Positions 1 through 10,380 of a stretch of 64,000 bases of DNA are shown here, piece after piece (the first letter of the stretch is position 1; each line of letters begins with the position of its first letter). Source of the DNA: Agrypnia vestita (Eukaryota > Arthropoda > Insecta > Trichoptera > Phryganeidae); NCBI GenBank assembly GCA_016648135.1, contig JADDOH010001576.1, forward strand, positions 1-64,000. Direction: 5' to 3'. The notes below the pieces were generated by a model. The model made no database searches and was not told the origin of the DNA. It worked only from the letters and a program-made list of their open reading frames with translations. Position numbers and translations under genes: made by a program.

Positions 1-1684
1 TGACATGAGCATTTGCTCGATATGAATATTCGCATCGAGAACTTGTTCGTTGTGAGAAAATGCTCATGACACCTGAATCTGAAAGAGCCAGTGGTGCAAA
101 GCTTTTGCATCCTTTAGATATTTTTATTAGATTTGGAAGAAAAAGATTGTTTGCTATTGATATAAATAAAAATTATTAATAAACAAATATGATCAATGGC
201 CACTTAGTTTGAGTCATAGTGATTTACTTATGCTCTTTTGATATAATTTGATAGTTAATTCAAAAAATTATATTGACATATTTCCAAAAAATTTTAAATA
301 ATTTGATTTGATTATAACTCTATATTTAACCTACTAGGGAGACAGCATTTTAAGTTAAAACAATCAAAGATATCTATTTAGATATTGTGTTAGAAAAGTG
401 GAGATTAAAAGATACAGGAATGTAGTGTGCGGGATATATTTTTTAAATTTTCAAATACTATATATATTAAATAATAGTAAAATTCTGATTATCTGAGTTG
501 TCAATCCTAAAAATATTTTTTTCCAAATTTTAATTATCTTCCACATTTTGAAAATCACAAATCAAGGAACTAAACTGTTACAAAATCTATGATTTACATT
601 GCATAAATTGACCAAGGCTAGACAAATATTAATGAAGTACAGACTAGATGAAAAATTAGACAATAAATTAATTGATGTGCATTTTGTCTAATATGTTGTT
701 AAGATATGTCTAGTTCAAGGCGGTACATTCACTGCAAATGCATATTTCGGCGTTTTTTTTTACGAAAATGTGGGTTTTTATTATTCATTTATATCAGAAT
801 GTATATTATATATTACAATTTTTTAGGGCGATAACTTAGATAGAACCTTTGTTCTTATATAAAAGTAATAAACTGAACATTATTTAAAATAATTAGGAAA
901 AATATAGGCATTAATCCACAGGCCGCGGCAAAAAAACGCTTTTAATGTTCCCGGGCGAAGAGTAGTTTGTTGTTTTTATAATATATATAAAGTTTAATTA
1001 ATTATCTAGAATCCCTACGTAGGAAATTAAGAAATATTAAATATTTATAAAGTTGTAATGATTCAAAAGTTGCAAGAAATTTTTACATATTTTGATATTT
1101 TCAAATATTATTTATTCATATAAAAAGATAATTTTAAGCGATATATTCTACTTAATCCCGCACTTTAAAACCTCACCCACTATTTAAAAGTTAGTTTTTT
1201 TTATTAGAAACAAGTTAATTACTATTTAAAAAATAAATAAAACACAGTATGATTATGTTTCATAACACAGTGAAATTTTGTCATTCCTGCCGGCGCGGCG
1301 CCGCGGCCGGAGGCGGTCGTCTCTGTCGGATTTTTTTTCTGTCGATATAAAATCACTATAAAACGTATATTCTATGCAAATATTATATTATTGTTAATTA
1401 ATAGCATATTATATTACCAAAAGCATTTGAGTTTCACTCATTTAATAAGGTTTTTGGATAAGGATTTATTAATAGTATCGAAATATTGAATATTGTACCG
1501 GCGTCGTTTTGACGTTCGTTTCTTCCAAATACTGAATTCCACGCGCATGCGCACGCCGTCGAATGTAACTGTCATGTCATATGACATATGACAGCACACG
1601 CACAGAATAGATTGGTTCTGTATGTGAAACGTTTAGGGAAAAGTCCCGGTAACGTTTTAAAGGGTATAAGATTGGGTGGAATGC
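1..1684. other. AT-rich DNA without a recognisable gene
   Basis: I see no coding exon, RNA gene or repeat array that I can name. Short GC-rich patches occur near 1285-1325 and 1500-1620, the latter with a perfect ATGTCATATGACAT-type palindrome near 1575-1590. These could be ends of unidentified transposons. Confidence 0.5.
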
Positions 1685-3607
1685 AGAATAGGGCGTTGGG
1701 ATTTCTAATAATAATTAATAACTTTTTTCTGTATAATTAAGTATTCTGATTCTAATAATGTCGTAAAATAATGTCTCACACTATTATTTATTAATATTAA
1801 ACGAGTATTTTCAATTTAAAAATCGTAATTATTTTCATAGTACGTTTTGACAATTGAGCATTTTTCTTTGAATTATTATATTTATTTATGGTTAGGATAT
1901 AATAGAAAATCTAATATTCTAATAATGTTATAGAATAACGTCGCACAATTATAATTATTTATATTAATCGATTATTTTTAATTTTAAAATCGTAATTATT
2001 TTTATAGTTCGTTGTGACAACTCAGCTTTTTTCCTTGAATTATTACACGTATCTATGGATAAGATTTAATCATAGATAAACAAATATAAAGTGGACTATT
2101 CACTATTTGGTCGGTGGATTATTTACTATTTTGTTCGGTGGACTGTTATGTATTATAGTGAATGGGCCGCTGAAAAAGAACTCGCATTTTTTTTTAATTT
2201 ATAGGTTAGGTTAGGTTTCGTTAGTTAATTTATTATCAAATTCATAGGTTAGGTTAGGTTTGGTTGGTTACTTTAATAACAAATTTATAGGTTAGGTTAG
2301 TTTTGGTTGGTTACTTTAATAACAAATTTATAGGTTAGGTTAGGTTTGGTTGGTTACTTTAATAACAAATTTATAGGTTAGGTTAGGTTTGGTTAGTTTC
2401 TTTAATAACAAATTTATAGGTTAGGTTAGATTAGGTTAGTTACTTTAATAACAAATTTATAGGTTAGGTTAGATTAGGTTAGTTACTTTAATAACAAATT
2501 TATAGGTTAGGTTAGATTAGGTTAGTTGATTTAATAACAAATTTATAGGTTAGGTTAGGTTTGGTTAGTTAATTTATTATCAAATTTATAGGTTAGGTTA
2601 GGTTTGGTTAGTTAATTTATTATCAAATTTATAGGTTAGGTTAGGTTTGGTTAGTTAATTTATTATCAAATTTATAGGTTAGGTTATGTTAGGTTTTTTA
2701 TTTTGGTTAGGTTAGGTTATTAGTTTTGGTTAGGTTAGGTTATTAGGTTTGGTTAGGTTAGGTTATTAGTTTTGGTTAGGTTAGGTTATTAGGTGTGGTT
2801 AGGTTAAGTTATTAGGTTTGGTTAGGTTAGGTTATTAGTTTTGGTTAGGTTACGTTATTAGGTGTGGTTAGGTTAGGTTAGGTTAGGTTATTAGTTTTTG
2901 TTAGGTTAGGTTACTTGATTTAATAACAAATTTATAGGTTAGGTTATGTTTGGTTACTTAATTTGATTACAAATTTATACTTTAGATTATTTACTTTTAT
3001 TGTGAATTTATTTTTAGATTACGTTATGTTTCGTTATTTTTATTTTCTACTTGAATGTATAATTTATTCAATAATTTGTGGAATTATTCTTTAATATTAT
3101 TATTTGTTCAATTAAAACTGTGTGTAATGCAGTATATTTTATTGTTTTATAGTACCTACTTTTATCTTTGAATAAAATATCGTGTTGTTTATAGTTTACA
3201 TTTTGTATAGATAAAATCGATAAAATCTTTTTGATATATTCTATGATAAAATCGTTTATTTGTTAAATTTATGAAGAAAATAATTACGAATTTTTAATTG
3301 GAATTACTTGTGTAATATTTATAAATATAAGAGTACAACATTATTTTATGACATTATTGAAATCAGGACTCTTAAATTTACAGGAAAAATTTATTTATAT
3401 TTCATATAACTTCCAGGAAATTCAAAGGAAAAGGTTTGTTGTCAAAACTTACTATGAAAATAATTACGATTTTTAAATTGAAAATACTCGTTTAATATTA
3501 ATAAATAATAGTGTGCGACATTATTTTACGACATTATTAGAATCAGAATACTTAATTATACAGAAAAAAGTTATTAATTATTATTAGAAATCCCAACGCC
3601 CTATTCT
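1685..3607. mobile_element. Long-terminal-inverted-repeat element with a minisatellite core
   Basis: The left end, starting AGAATAGGGCGTTGGG at 1685, is repeated inverted at the right end, finishing CCCAACGCCCTATTCT at 3607. The arms match imperfectly over about 180 bp each. Each arm seems to hold two diverged copies of the same subunit: left at about 1690-1865 and 1895-2040, right at about 3265-3395 and 3440-3600. No open frame lies between; the interior is mostly the GGTTAGG minisatellite. It is a non-autonomous foldback-type DNA element by structure. I could not settle a target site duplication, so the superfamily is open. Confidence 0.7.
2190..2990. repeat. GGTTAGG-rich minisatellite (43-bp and about 22-bp units)
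   Basis: Roughly ten to eleven copies of a 43-bp unit (two to three TTAGG motifs followed by a TTACTTTAATAACAAATTTA-like spacer) run from about 2200 to 2690. After that comes a shorter array of about 22-bp units (GGTTAGGTTAGGTTATTAG-like) to about 2900, then one or two degenerate long units. The TTAGG pentamer is the common insect telomere repeat, but here it is interrupted by spacer in every unit and is enclosed by inverted repeats, so this is an internal minisatellite and not a telomere. Confidence 0.85.
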
Positions 3608-4359
3608 CCATTTGTCCCATAAGATTAATTAGAAAACGCACTGAAAATGATTACAATGTAAGTTATGGCCTTTTATCATTTTGAAAACCGATATTTTTTA
3701 CAATGATGTCCAATAAATAAAATGATATTCTATAATTTTGAAACATACAAACATTTTACTTTTACCAGGAAACAACTGAAATACATACTGGAAACGACCA
3801 ACCTACCATCATTGTGAGTATATAAATAATTGTTAATGAACCCTTATTTCAATTTTATATTATTATAGTAATATTTTCACCACCGTTTATCATTTTACAA
3901 AATAATATATACATAAATTTTGATAACCGAACTTTTAAAGTTTTTTTACAATGATGTCCAATAATTAAAAATGATATTTTATAATTTTGAAATACCTATA
4001 TATTACTTTATAATTATTATAATATTTATTTTTGCTTTTCAGAATTTACCAGGACTACCCACCGAGTTTTTTTTTTCAAATTAATAAAATTTCAAATTAT
4101 TAGAATCAATGTTTGGATGCACACGAATGAATATGGAATATGTGAAAGAACGCAAAATTGGTTTTATTTCTAAATTCAGTTTGAAATATAATATGTGTGG
4201 ATCAAAATTCGTTTTAAATTCATGCGAAGAAAAAAAAGATGAAATGAATTTATAATTTAGATAGTAATATGTTTAGCCGAAACATTTAACAGTATAATTG
4301 CTAAGTTTATAGGGGGGAAAAGAATTAATTTTACCGGGAAACAGTCATATAGTGGGAGA
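3608..4359. other. AT-rich spacer, nothing recognised
   Basis: Two short segments near 3655-3735 and 3910-3995 resemble each other (both contain ACAATGATGTCCAATAA), so a small diverged duplication is present. I see no gene. Confidence 0.4.
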
Positions 4360-4374
4360 TGCGCAGCTGCTGTA

Positions 4375-4716
4375 GTGGCTTTTAATTCCAAAGCACCTCA
4401 TAGCACCTTAAGTAAAGCCGTTTTTGATAAACCAATAATTTATATGCAGCGCTTGGAACAAAGAAAAATTAGTATAAATTCATTGAAAAAAAAATATATC
4501 AAAAAATATTCTGAACACATCACAGTTCCTCTGGAGGATGCTGAATATGGTGAAAATTGCCAGAGACCCGATATGGATGATGATACATTTAACAAGGCTA
4601 AGGAAGATTTCATAAATATGCATATATTGTCTACTGCCGAACGAATGGCTATTGAAAAAGTACTCGTTTGCAATCGGATTGTGGGGAATGGTTATAAAAA
4701 AGAAGAAATTTTTTAA
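4375..4716 (+). pseudogene. Unrecognised ORF fragment, charged protein
   Basis: An open frame of 113 codons, which also reads open for several codons upstream, encodes a charged protein with a basic stretch (SLKKKYIKKYSEH, about residues 37-49) and an acidic middle. I recognise no family. It lies directly before a LINE remnant on the other strand, has no clear splice sites or promoter, and is probably a piece of a transposon protein. Non-random composition is the only support for coding. Confidence 0.25.
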
Positions 4717-5097
4717 CAGCTTCGTGGTTCGGGAAAGTGTGTAGAAGGCGATTAGGTATAAGTTGTGGTCCTTTAGTAAGCAGCATAAGCAGAATAAGAA
4801 AGGGCTCAAGCTATCTCCCTGTCTGATGCCTGAGCTACTGCGGCTGGAATTTCTTTCGATAGATCACTGTTTATCTTTATGCGCATTTTGTTGTTAATAT
4901 ACAAATTATGAATAGCTTTGATGATGGGTAGTGGTACATCTTTTTCGATTAGAATTTCTATAACATCTTCTAGAATCACTCTGTCAAAGGCTTTAGTGAG
5001 GTCAACAAGACACATATACGCCATTTTTAGCGAAATTTAAAATAAATTAAATTTTAATAAATATTATTATTAAGTTCTACGGGTTAAGTATTTTTAT

Positions 5098-5147
5098 GTG
5101 TTACAGCTGTTTCGGCTTGTAAGGCCATTATCAAACAGTGGATATAC
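5098..5147 (-). ncRNA. Hammerhead-like motif, U3/A8 variant (left arm)
   Basis: Reverse-complement copy of the motif described at 5330-5378, in the left arm of the palindromic element, with the same core (UUGAUAA), stem II, GAAA box and ACAGCUGU palindrome. Confidence 0.4.
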
Positions 5148-5329
5148 CATGTACAAACAACTTATTTATAAAATTTTAAGTTACCCCTTCCCCTTTAGAG
5201 TAATTAGATATTTGTGGAAATAGTATTAACTCAATATTAATATAGTATTAACTCAATATTAATATAGTATTAACTCTAAAGGGGAAGGGGTAACTTAAAA
5301 TTTTATAAATAAGTCGTTTGTGTGTGGTA

Positions 5330-5378
5330 TATCCACTGTTTGATAATGGCCTTACAAGCCGAAACAGCTGTAACACAT
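5330..5378 (+). ncRNA. Hammerhead-like motif, U3/A8 variant (right arm)
   Basis: Core UUGAUAA (5340-5346) replaces canonical CUGAUGA: U at position 3 and A at position 8, which can still pair. Stem II is GGC/GCC with two further A-U pairs around a small loop, then GAAA at 5361-5364. It is followed by CAGCUGU, so that A15.1 plus this stretch makes an 8-nt palindrome, then A as the cleavage-site base. Three base pairs are possible for stem I (UGU/ACA). Activity is untested; the departures from consensus keep confidence low. Confidence 0.4.
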
Positions 5379-5939
5379 AAAAATACTTAACCCGTAGAAC
5401 TTAATAATAATATTTATTAAAATTTAATTTATTTTAAATTTAGCTAAAAATAAATATGGAGTTCTACAAATTAAACACAAAAACCATAAATAAATACATA
5501 TACGCCAGTCTCCATTCATTTGGTATTTCAGATTACTCAAAGATTTTGTTGAACAGTTTATTTAGTTCTTTCGCTACCTTTGTGCCTCCATATTTTATGA
5601 GTTCATTTGGGATTTCATCTATTCTGGGAGATTTTCTATTTTTTAGCTTCTTTATGGCTGAAATCACTTCGTTAGTGCACAGGATCACGTTTGATCCACC
5701 ATCGTCATGGCCGTCGTCCAGCATAACAGTTCTCACTTGGTTAGCACTCCCAAACAAGTTTTTAAAATAGTTTTCCCACTCAGTTATAGATATTGTATTT
5801 GTTTGTATGTATTCATTTATATGCTAACTCTGCAATTACTTCCTGTTTTCTTCCGTTTTATGACATAATATTCCAGCAGGCTATCGTTGTTATATTTTGT
5901 TTCTGAAATCGTTTTATCCTTTTTCGCGCTTTGGTGCTG

Positions 5940-6125
5940 GTGTTAATTATCTTCAAATCTCCTAATATTTAATGTCTGTCTGTCTCTGTCTATTTGTCCG
6001 TCTGTCCACCTCTTAATTTCGAATTTACGTCAGTCTGTCTATCTGTCCGTCCGACTTTGTCCACCTGTCTATGTCCATTTGTCCATCCGTCTGTCCGTCC
6101 ATTTGTCTATTCACCCGCCCATCCA
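5940..6125. repeat. Degenerate (TCTG)n microsatellite
   Basis: Pyrimidine-rich stretch of repeated TCTG/TCCG/CCAT tetramers. It makes a 66-codon minus-strand open frame that is an artefact of the repeat. Confidence 0.85.
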
Positions 6126-7225
6126 TAAATAGAGTTCTAATAGCTTCTCTGCTTTTCAGTCTAAGTGAACATTGTAACGACGTGCTGATTATGTTCTGAG
6201 TAAAATTACAATTAACACAATACAATATTGAATTTTTTATATATTTTTTTACATAAGTAACATATTTTTTTATAATATTTTTACCTTATTTTTAATTTCA
6301 AACAACAAATGAAAATACGAAATATCGTTGAAAGATTTGGCAGTTACTTCGTGGTGCAAAATTTTAATTCAAAATGTTTTATATTTTAAATAAAAAACAC
6401 TTACCCACCATGCGGCTGCCTGACCTGCCCGAATAGATTGATAAATTTTATATAAGTTAGTCATTAAGTATACCCGATGTTGAGAGGGACTGCTCCTTTC
6501 GAACTTACAGTAGTAATTAATAACTCACAATGTGTATTAAAAAGTTAAAATAAAAAAATGTTTTGAATTGGAAGTATGAATGTTCAAAAAATCTTTTCAA
6601 TTATCTACTCTTTTCCTAACATCTTTTGATATTGTTACTACAGCATCACTGTCTGATATAATCAGTGTTCACAGTGCCACTTTTCGGTTCCGCTTGAACG
6701 AAGAGTAGAGCCACCGTACCCGTGCCTCGATATCGAACATTGTGCTGTGAATCCTTGAGACAAACAGAAAATTGTGGAATATACCTAACGGGGATACAAC
6801 GTTTAAAAAATCCACTGATTACTCTACCTCAGAGGTTGTGTGGAAAAGGGTGGGAATTACATTTATATCTTATTATAGTTATATTTATATCTTATGTTTT
6901 AAATAAAAAAAAGAAAACCAAATCATTTTTTTATTACAACCAGAATTAATAAATAAACTGAACTACTTACTTTTCAGTCTATACACGCTCAGGTATATCG
7001 GAGAGGTTCACCTGTGCAGGCGTAACTGTTCAGTTATACAGAAGCCTCTTAGAGCCCATACACATTACGGTATACCGTAGTATATTGCAGTAGTATAGTA
7101 TACAGTATACTGCAGTAGTAACTACGGTATTGTCACAAGATGATGCGATGACAAGGTTTTTACTCGCTATGAAATACCACAAAGAAAAAAATTTTGAAAA
7201 TGGTGTAAAGAGTGGTTATTGAAAA

Positions 7226-7546
7226 GTGAACATTACTATTAATTTGCTAAATGCATTGAAAATAGAACATATGGACTTTCACAATTACTTGTGTATGAAT
7301 GAATCAGTTTACTTAAAACTGCTTGCAACGGTTACTCCCTTAATTCAGAAAAAGAATGCTATTTCTCCACACCAAAAACTTAAGGCAACTTTAAGATTTC
7401 TCGCAACAGGGAGATCATACAAATGCCTTAAATTTTCTACTGTAAAATCATATCAAGCTCTCGGATACCTACAGGTATATAAAAAAACAGTTTTGTTTAA
7501 ATCATCCATTTATTTATCAAAAGACAAAACCAGAAATAAAAAATAG
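7226..7546 (+). pseudogene. PIF/Harbinger (HARBI1-like) transposase fragment
   Basis: The frame holds the N-terminal part of a Harbinger nuclease. The block KLKATLRFLATGRSYKCLKF (about residues 50-69) matches the family's 'ERL..TLRFLATG.S...L' signature, preceded by a leucine-rich segment ending AISPHQ. The DDE catalytic core that should follow is missing; the frame runs into unrelated sequence after about residue 90. Related short motifs (CACCTGTGCAGG at about 7007 and CCTGCACAGG at about 7694) flank it and may be remnants of element ends. Dead fragment. Confidence 0.75.
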
Positions 7547-7830
7547 AAATGAAAATACAAAATAACAAGGCACAAATGAGGTCTGCAAGGCGAGCACCAC
7601 ACACGTTCTGGTCTGTGCAGGCAATCAGAATCGAATTTCAATTCCTCTCCGAAAGCCTGTACAGTTTTTAGACACGCACGCTCCGGTATACCTGCACAGG
7701 CATACTTAACAGGATCCAAAAATCGGCTGAAAAGATAAATAGATAGTTGTGTAGTTATAATGTAATATTATTGTGTTGAATATATTTTAAAATAATAAAA
7801 ACACTTTTCTTTGTATTAAACCACGATTTA

Positions 7831-7866
7831 TTATTGTGCCAACCGGTTTCGCCATCAGGGCAACTT
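7831..7866 (-). ncRNA. Hammerhead-like remnant without stem II
   Basis: Read on the minus strand it is UUGCCCUGAUGGCGAAACCGGUUGGCA. Stem I pairs UGCC with GGCA (four base pairs) and the ACCGGU palindrome is intact, but the last core A and all of stem II are deleted. Presumably inactive. Confidence 0.35.
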
Positions 7867-7892
7867 AATAACAAGTTTAGTTTAGTTATTAA

Positions 7893-7935
7893 GTTGCCCT
7901 GATGAAGCTTAAGTTTAAGCGAAACCGGTTAGCAC
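7893..7935 (+). ncRNA. Hammerhead-like motif
   Basis: CUGAUGA at 7899-7905, one extra A, then a perfect hairpin GCUUA-AGUU-UAAGC as stem II, GAAA at 7921-7924, and CCGGUU. With the preceding A, ACCGGU is a 6-nt palindrome. Stem I is weak next to the cleavage site: A/C mismatch, then GC/GC. Confidence 0.45.
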
Positions 7936-7987
7936 AATAATAAATCGTGGTTTAATACAAAGAAAAGTGTTTTTATTATTTTAATAT

Positions 7988-9940
7988 GTCAAACCACAAA
8001 GTTATTGCTTCCTACCAAAGTATGAATATATTCTGTTAAATTATTAATCATAATCGAAAAAATAGTCACAAATGTCATTCAATTATTGGCATACGTGTTG
8101 AATTAAGTATCCTAATCTGAAAAGCAGTCACAAAATGCGATACTTTTTTGCAAATGTTGTGGTTTATATGAACATAACCTTAATCTTGGCAATGGTGAAA
8201 GTGACTTTTTTACCTTGAATTAAAATATCTAAACTCTCATACAAAATGCTTATGTTTCACATTAAGTATTGATGTTTTCCAAATGAAAAAAAAAACATTG
8301 TATTAAATACTCTCCAATTATCATATTTACCATTTTATAAGTCGGAAGCCGGGAAGAAATTTTCGAGTGTTGAGAAATGACATTTGACGCACGAACTGCT
8401 CTCGGGTGTTTCCGTGAATTTTGGTGCGTCGGTCGGTACTCACTCTATGGTATCGGCACTCTGTATAGTTGACTCTTTCCCTCGCAGTCTTTCAGTCTTG
8501 CACGATACGTAAATATATAACGCTTTTGCAATGTTTATATGATATGAATTTTGTTATGTCTCGTTCTCATCTTGAAGCAGCACGATCCAATGATTCCATA
8601 CATCGATATTTGACATTACGAAATTGAATGTCTCGCCTTAAGATAAATACATAATTGAGAGTGTGCGAGAACCATTATTAACAGCAAGATCTCTCACTAA
8701 CAAGTGGATAATATGTAATAGCAAAATATCCCAATAATAATAATTTCGTTGTTTGTCTATCTATCCGTGCTTCCCGTAACATCCGTAACTTATTTTATAA
8801 AAACTTTTTTTTATAAATAAATACTTATTCTTTAGAAACTGACATGCAAAAGAATGTATTTAGGACGAGTTACAGCTAGTATCTATATAAACTTACAAAG
8901 AAAGTTGTGACGAAGGCCCATCAACTGCAAAGATATTTCAGAGAAGCCAAGGTGTTGCTAATCACAGTTACTGTGCACGAGAATTGTAGCACTTAAAGTG
9001 TTACGATTCGCAGGAGTTAGAAAATCATTGATTTTCTAAATTAAACAGATATTAAAATACATATTTAGTTTTATAGTTAAATGCTATAAAAATGTTTGTC
9101 TTGTTTTTTTATACATATTTTTGTAGGTATAACTAAATAAAAACTGAATTTGTATTAACCATGTTTTACAATTATCCAGGCTCAATCGTCTTCGGATAAC
9201 TTTGCTTTGAACAATATATTTTCATAATATTTTCCAAATTCTAAATATATAGCCTATAAATCCCAGATTTTTTTTTGTTTTATGAAATTATATCATACTG
9301 TACACCACATTGCTGTCTCAGTCGAAATTTCCAAAGTATTGTTTGTTCACCAAGAAGAAAAAATTTTCAGCAAGAAACAAGTCAATTGATATAAAGAAAT
9401 GTTTTCTTCTCGATGAACAAACTATGTGTAGTTATATGATATGATGGAAGAGGAGTATTTGATAAAATTCAAAGTGAATTTATGAGAACAATTGGAAACA
9501 GAACTAAGTAATGGGACCATTACATGATGTCAAATCAAATTACAAAACAGATTAAGTAAATTTAAAAAATCATAGGTGAAATGATCCTAAAAAAAAAATG
9601 TTCAAAAGCCCCTAAAAAGATTTTAATGCGGATATGTCCTATGACAATGATAGTCCTCTATAAGTAAGTTTTGATTTCGTTGATTAATTATTTCACCAAA
9701 TAATAAATATATACATTATTACAACACATCTTTATGTCCAGGTCATTTTAAAATTAGAATAGGAAGTCGCTTGTAAATGTTAAGTCATTTAAAATAGTGA
9801 CTGGTTTAATTGAACAAATTGTTAGACAAATGTCACTTGACCGGTCCTTGAATGTACAAGTTTTTAAATCACCAGACATTCTCTTCTTCGAAAATACACT
9901 ATGTGTTTTAAAATAAGACAAGAGACATAATTTAAACATA
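7988..9940. other. AT-rich intergenic DNA, no gene seen
   Basis: No exon, RNA gene or repeat array is recognisable. The stretch near 8340-8520 is GC-richer but has no long open frame. Confidence 0.45.
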
Positions 9941-9946
9941 TTTATT
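9941..9946 (-). terminator. Likely polyadenylation signal of Sds3
   Basis: AATAAA on the minus strand, about 335 bases after the Sds3 stop codon; it would give a short 3' UTR. Chosen by position only. Confidence 0.35.
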
Positions 9947-10281
9947 CACATTTGTCATCATTTCACACTTATCATCTTGTTACTTGAAAAATTAAGTAAC
10001 AAACTTTCATTATAATAACTTATAAATTAATCAGTAAATAAAAATAGATTTATATTAATTAATATAAACATAATTCATACTCTTATTATATCTTATTTAA
10101 GAAGTTGATTTAGAATTCAGTTGTAATGAAAAAATCATCTGAGCGAAATCACAATAAATTACAATCGACCCCATGGGCTGTGGTTGCAGATGTAAAACCT
10201 GGACTTGCGGATAGTCGAATGAAGAAGGTTAGGGAGACTTGATCTCATTTGAACTTGAACAAGTAACCTAGAACACTATAT

Positions 10282-10380
10282 TTACGAAGCTCTCCTTTTA
10301 ATTGTGACCTTTCCATGTGCTAGCTGCGATATGTAGATTTTCCATTTGTTGCCATCAACTGTAGCTTTTTTCACAGAAAT
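10282..10380 (-). CDS. Sds3: Sds3 exon 6 (C-terminus and stop)
   Basis: 99 nt after a TTCTAG acceptor: [20 protein letters not shown], then [10 protein letters not shown] and TAA. This matches the extreme C-terminus of Sds3 (VRKT...KMRIYLGQL...IRRRS in vertebrates). Confidence 0.92.
   Translation of the reverse strand: MSVKKATVDGNKWKIYISQLAHGKVTIKRRAS

Larger units (their letters stand above)
5023..5495. mobile_element. Palindromic (inverted-arm) element inserted in a LINE, with hammerhead-like motifs
   Basis: Arms at 5023-5211 and 5273-5451 are near-perfect reverse complements; the loop carries three short copies of TAGTATTAACTCAATATTAA. The 11-bp sequence ACATATACGCC occurs at 5012-5022 and again at 5496-5506, and looks like a target site duplication. 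Each arm holds a hammerhead-like motif facing outwards. There is no open frame. The inverted arrangement resembles the head-to-head partial copies common among Penelope-like elements, but membership in that group is an inference from the ribozyme-like motif. Confidence 0.7.
4806..5760 (-). pseudogene. Non-LTR retrotransposon RT fragment (split)
   Basis: Minus-strand frames show reverse transcriptase sequence: KLKNRKSPRIDEIPNELIKYG at 5533-5757 and VDLTKAFDRVILEDVIEIL at 4806-5024, the latter containing the first RT catalytic region (the aspartate in the LTKAFDRV block). The order is correct for a LINE read on the minus strand, but several hundred bases between the blocks are missing compared with the second copy of this family at 33.2-35.1 kb. 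A palindromic element (5023-5495) is inserted between them. It is dead: frames are broken and the ends are absent. Confidence 0.8.
7789..7987. mobile_element. Short palindromic element with paired hammerhead-like motifs
   Basis: Arms of about 85-100 bp, from 7789 to 7872 and 7886 to 7987, are inverted copies around a roughly 13-base loop. Both contain the ACCGGU box. The arms are not identical: the right arm keeps a complete stem II between CUGAUGA and GAAA, whereas the left arm reads CUGAUGGCGAAA with stem II lost. Confidence 0.75.

Noticed and set aside
2190..2990. Telomere or telomere-adjacent sequence because of TTAGG runs
   Set aside because: No unit has more than about three to four TTAGG in a row, every unit has a spacer, and the array is bounded by inverted repeats.
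2190..2990. CRISPR array
   Set aside because: Spacers are themselves repeated and the sequence is clearly eukaryotic.
6025..6225. Minus-strand 66-codon ORF with repeated DGQ/DGR
   Set aside because: Translation of a tetranucleotide microsatellite.
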